Assembly (NCBI RefSeq): GCF_946479975.1 | Contig: NZ_CAMLIX010000048.1 | Coordinates: forward strand, 1-23,509 | DNA length: 23,509 nucleotides | Direction of reading: 5' to 3' | Origin: an uncultured Flavobacterium sp. | GTDB lineage: Bacteria; Bacteroidota; Bacteroidia; Flavobacteriales; Flavobacteriaceae | Shown: one piece after another, positions 21,668 to 23,509 of the stretch | How positions within the stretch are numbered: the stretch's first letter is position 1 | How the letters are laid out: each line of letters opens with the position of its first letter | Program-made: the position numbers and the translations under genes | The notes under the pieces: generated by a model | Seen by the model: the letters and a program-made list of their open reading frames with translations, nothing else | What the model was told of the DNA's origin: nothing | Databases searched by the model: none

Positions 21668-23509
21668 TTATTCGTTCTTTAAAGCGTTGATTACGGCAGT
21701 AAGTTCATCAATCAATTGTCCTGGATTTCCAGAATAACCTTCAGAAGTAAAACGAATTTTACCATCTTTAATCACTACTTTTCTTGGAATACCACTTGAC
21801 TTGAAAATTTTTGCATATTTCGAGAAAGATTCAGTGTTTGTAGAACCACCTTTTGGTATTAAATCAAAATAAGTATCTATTTTTAGTCCTTTTTCTTTTA
21901 AATAAGCAACAGCTGCTTTTTTGTACCCTTCATGGTTTTCCTGCGTGCTGATGAAGTATACTTCAACTTTTTTGTCATCTTTGAAGTTGGTAACCAATTG
22001 CTGCATCGCCGGAAAAGCCTTTTTACATGGACCGCACCAAGTTGCCCAAAAATCGATTACGATAATTTTACCGCTGTTTAAATCCAGTTGCTTTGTTTTT
22101 CCGTCGGTTCCCTGAACTTTAATGGCAGGAGCAGCAATGTCAATTAAAACAATTTTTTCTTCAGAATTGTTTTCTTTTTTCAATTGCTCTAAATAAGCAG
22201 GGAAATCGCTTTCTTTTTTACCTTCTTTTACATACGCTTCTTTCAATTTAGCCGTCATTCCTTCAGATAAAGTGTTTCTTCTTGCTGCATTTTTTAAAAC
22301 CTCAATTGTCGGTTTGTTTAATGCCTCTAAAGCTCTTACATGAATGTCGTTGACGCTAGCTTTTTCATAACGTTTTTCTATTGGAAGTGCTTCAAAAGTT
22401 TCTAGAACTTCTTTGTACTTTTTCAACATATCGAACATACGAATCTGAATGATCAACTCATTATCAAGCTGATTTTTTGCATTTTCAGTGGCCTGATTTG
22501 GTGACCAGTAAACTCCCTGCATGTAGGAAAGGTCATTTATTTTCGCCTTCATCTCTTTTATCATTGGCACAGCCATTGTTTCGATTACCGCTGGATCTAC
22601 TGATTTTAAATATAAAGCTTTAGAAATATGCTGGTGGTAACCATCATTAATTGAGGCAAAATTCATTGTTGGAATCATAGCCAGAATACTTTTGTAATCT
22701 TTGGTTTCGAAATAATAACCAAACTTCATTTTTGTAATATTATCGTATAGATAATTTTGTGAAGCCGGTACTTCTTTACTGTATGGAAAATCAGTTAAAA
22801 ATTGATCTGCTGCTTTATTTTTCTCGGCCGCATCAGCAATTTTATTGATTTTTTGAAAAGCATTAAATCTTACATAAGCACCTTTTGGAAATTGCTTTTG
22901 AATAACAGTTTCCAAAGAATCTGCTTTTTTCTGATCTTTTAAATCAAACAAATAAATACTGCGGAGTTTTACAAAAACTTCCTCAGGCAATCCTTTCGTA
23001 TTTTTTGAAAACTGCGTTAAAACTTTAGGCGTAATTTCATTAAATTTTTCAGGTTTTTGTTTTTTTAGGATTTTGATGTAAGTATCAAAAAACTCAGGAA
23101 ATCTGTCTGGATGGTCTTGAACTTCTTTTTTTAACCAATACTCAGTTGCATCTCCATCAATAGAAAAATCTTTAAAATAACCGCTAAATTCTCCATTGAA
23201 ATCTTTGTTTCTAAAAGTGGCCCAAGCAAGATCTGCACCTGGCATTTTTACTTTTGGTTCTTTAAATGCTACCAAAAGATAGCCTTTGTCTTGACCAGTA
23301 TCAGTAATGATTCCGTTTTCGGTATTGCCATAAAATTTGAAAGCCATGAAAGCACAGTTTTTTGGAACTGTAAAATCGGCGCTGTAAACAGCGCCATTTT
23401 TTTTCATTTTAAGATCTTCGATTTCCCATCTGTAATCATTGAAAACATAAGCGTAGCCGTTGATTTCTTTGACGTTTTCTAATGGACCGCCTTTTGGATC
23501 ATAAGTCAT
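21668..23509 (-). CDS. TlpA-like thioredoxin-domain protein, 5' end cut off
   Basis: A partial gene: 613 residues are visible and the frame runs to the window edge. The ATG at the very edge precedes TYDPKGGPLENVKEI without a signal peptide, which such proteins carry, so the true start lies outside. A long helical region (about 110-440) joins an N-terminal beta-rich part to a C-terminal TlpA/thioredoxin domain (about 460-613). That domain has DFWATWCGPCKK (Cys492 and Cys495) and the cis-proline Pro575 in SSGIPRK. It is probably periplasmic and reduces or isomerises disulfides in envelope proteins. First visible gene of the TlpA/S9/M16 group; the S9 ATG is 24 bases past its stop. Genes further upstream may belong to the same operon. 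Confidence 0.9.
   Translation of the reverse strand: MTYDPKGGPLENVKEINGYAYVFNDYRWEIEDLKMKKNGAVYSADFTVPKNCAFMAFKFYGNTENGIITDTGQDKGYLLVAFKEPKVKMPGADLAWATFRNKDFNGEFSGYFKDFSIDGDATEYWLKKEVQDHPDRFPEFFDTYIKILKKQKPEKFNEITPKVLTQFSKNTKGLPEEVFVKLRSIYLFDLKDQKKADSLETVIQKQFPKGAYVRFNAFQKINKIADAAEKNKAADQFLTDFPYSKEVPASQNYLYDNITKMKFGYYFETKDYKSILAMIPTMNFASINDGYHQHISKALYLKSVDPAVIETMAVPMIKEMKAKINDLSYMQGVYWSPNQATENAKNQLDNELIIQIRMFDMLKKYKEVLETFEALPIEKRYEKASVNDIHVRALEALNKPTIEVLKNAARRNTLSEGMTAKLKEAYVKEGKKESDFPAYLEQLKKENNSEEKIVLIDIAAPAIKVQGTDGKTKQLDLNSGKIIVIDFWATWCGPCKKAFPAMQQLVTNFKDDKKVEVYFISTQENHEGYKKAAVAYLKEKGLKIDTYFDLIPKGGSTNTESFSKYAKIFKSSGIPRKVVIKDGKIRFTSEGYSGNPGQLIDELTAVINALKNE

Overview
The window is a low-GC stretch of a Bacteroidota chromosome, most likely Flavobacterium or a close relative. 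The evidence is family-level protein resemblance, start regions with little Shine-Dalgarno signal, Bacteroidota-type -7 boxes (TAnnTTTG) in front of several genes, LytS/LytTR signalling, periplasmic TlpA/S9/M16 proteins and several classes of short dispersed palindromic repeat. The first 36 bases are not genomic: bases 3-36 match the Illumina TruSeq read-2/index adapter, so the window starts at a contig end that broke inside repeats.

Layout. 37-678: mosaic of short palindromic repeats without a credible gene. 679-3348 (minus): secreted alpha/beta hydrolase, OsmC peroxiredoxin, class I nitronate monooxygenase. 3570-4403 (plus): universal stress protein. 4404-4990: long leader region with -7 boxes, two terminator-like hairpins and a 10-codon ORF. 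4991-7927 (plus): probable operon of a ketoacyl-ACP synthase III (FabH-like), a LytS-type histidine kinase and a LytTR response regulator. 7928-8496: nested inverted repeats. 8497-14240 (plus): RND efflux operon (adaptor lipoprotein, inner-membrane pump, outer-membrane lipoprotein channel). A long hairpin at 14251-14304 terminates both converging transcripts. 14349-15809 (minus): AraC-type regulator followed by a small GNAT-like protein. 15999-23509 (minus): TlpA-like thioredoxin (cut by the window end), S9 peptidase and M16 peptidase, with a terminator at 15898-15922 and two inverted repeats between S9 and M16.

How the genes may work together. The KAS III gene sits directly ahead of a membrane histidine kinase and its response regulator, and an RND pump follows on the same strand. 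This suggests, as inference only, a unit in which an acyl-derived metabolite or a membrane-lipid state is made or altered, sensed and exported. The TlpA/S9/M16 group looks like an envelope peptide-processing operon. The hydrolase, OsmC, nitronate monooxygenase and Usp genes are a stress/detoxification neighbourhood rather than one pathway.

No rRNA, tRNA, CRISPR array, transposase or phage gene was recognised. The most unusual content is the repeat architecture and the 4404-4990 leader. I see no strong case for a wholly new defence or mobile system here.
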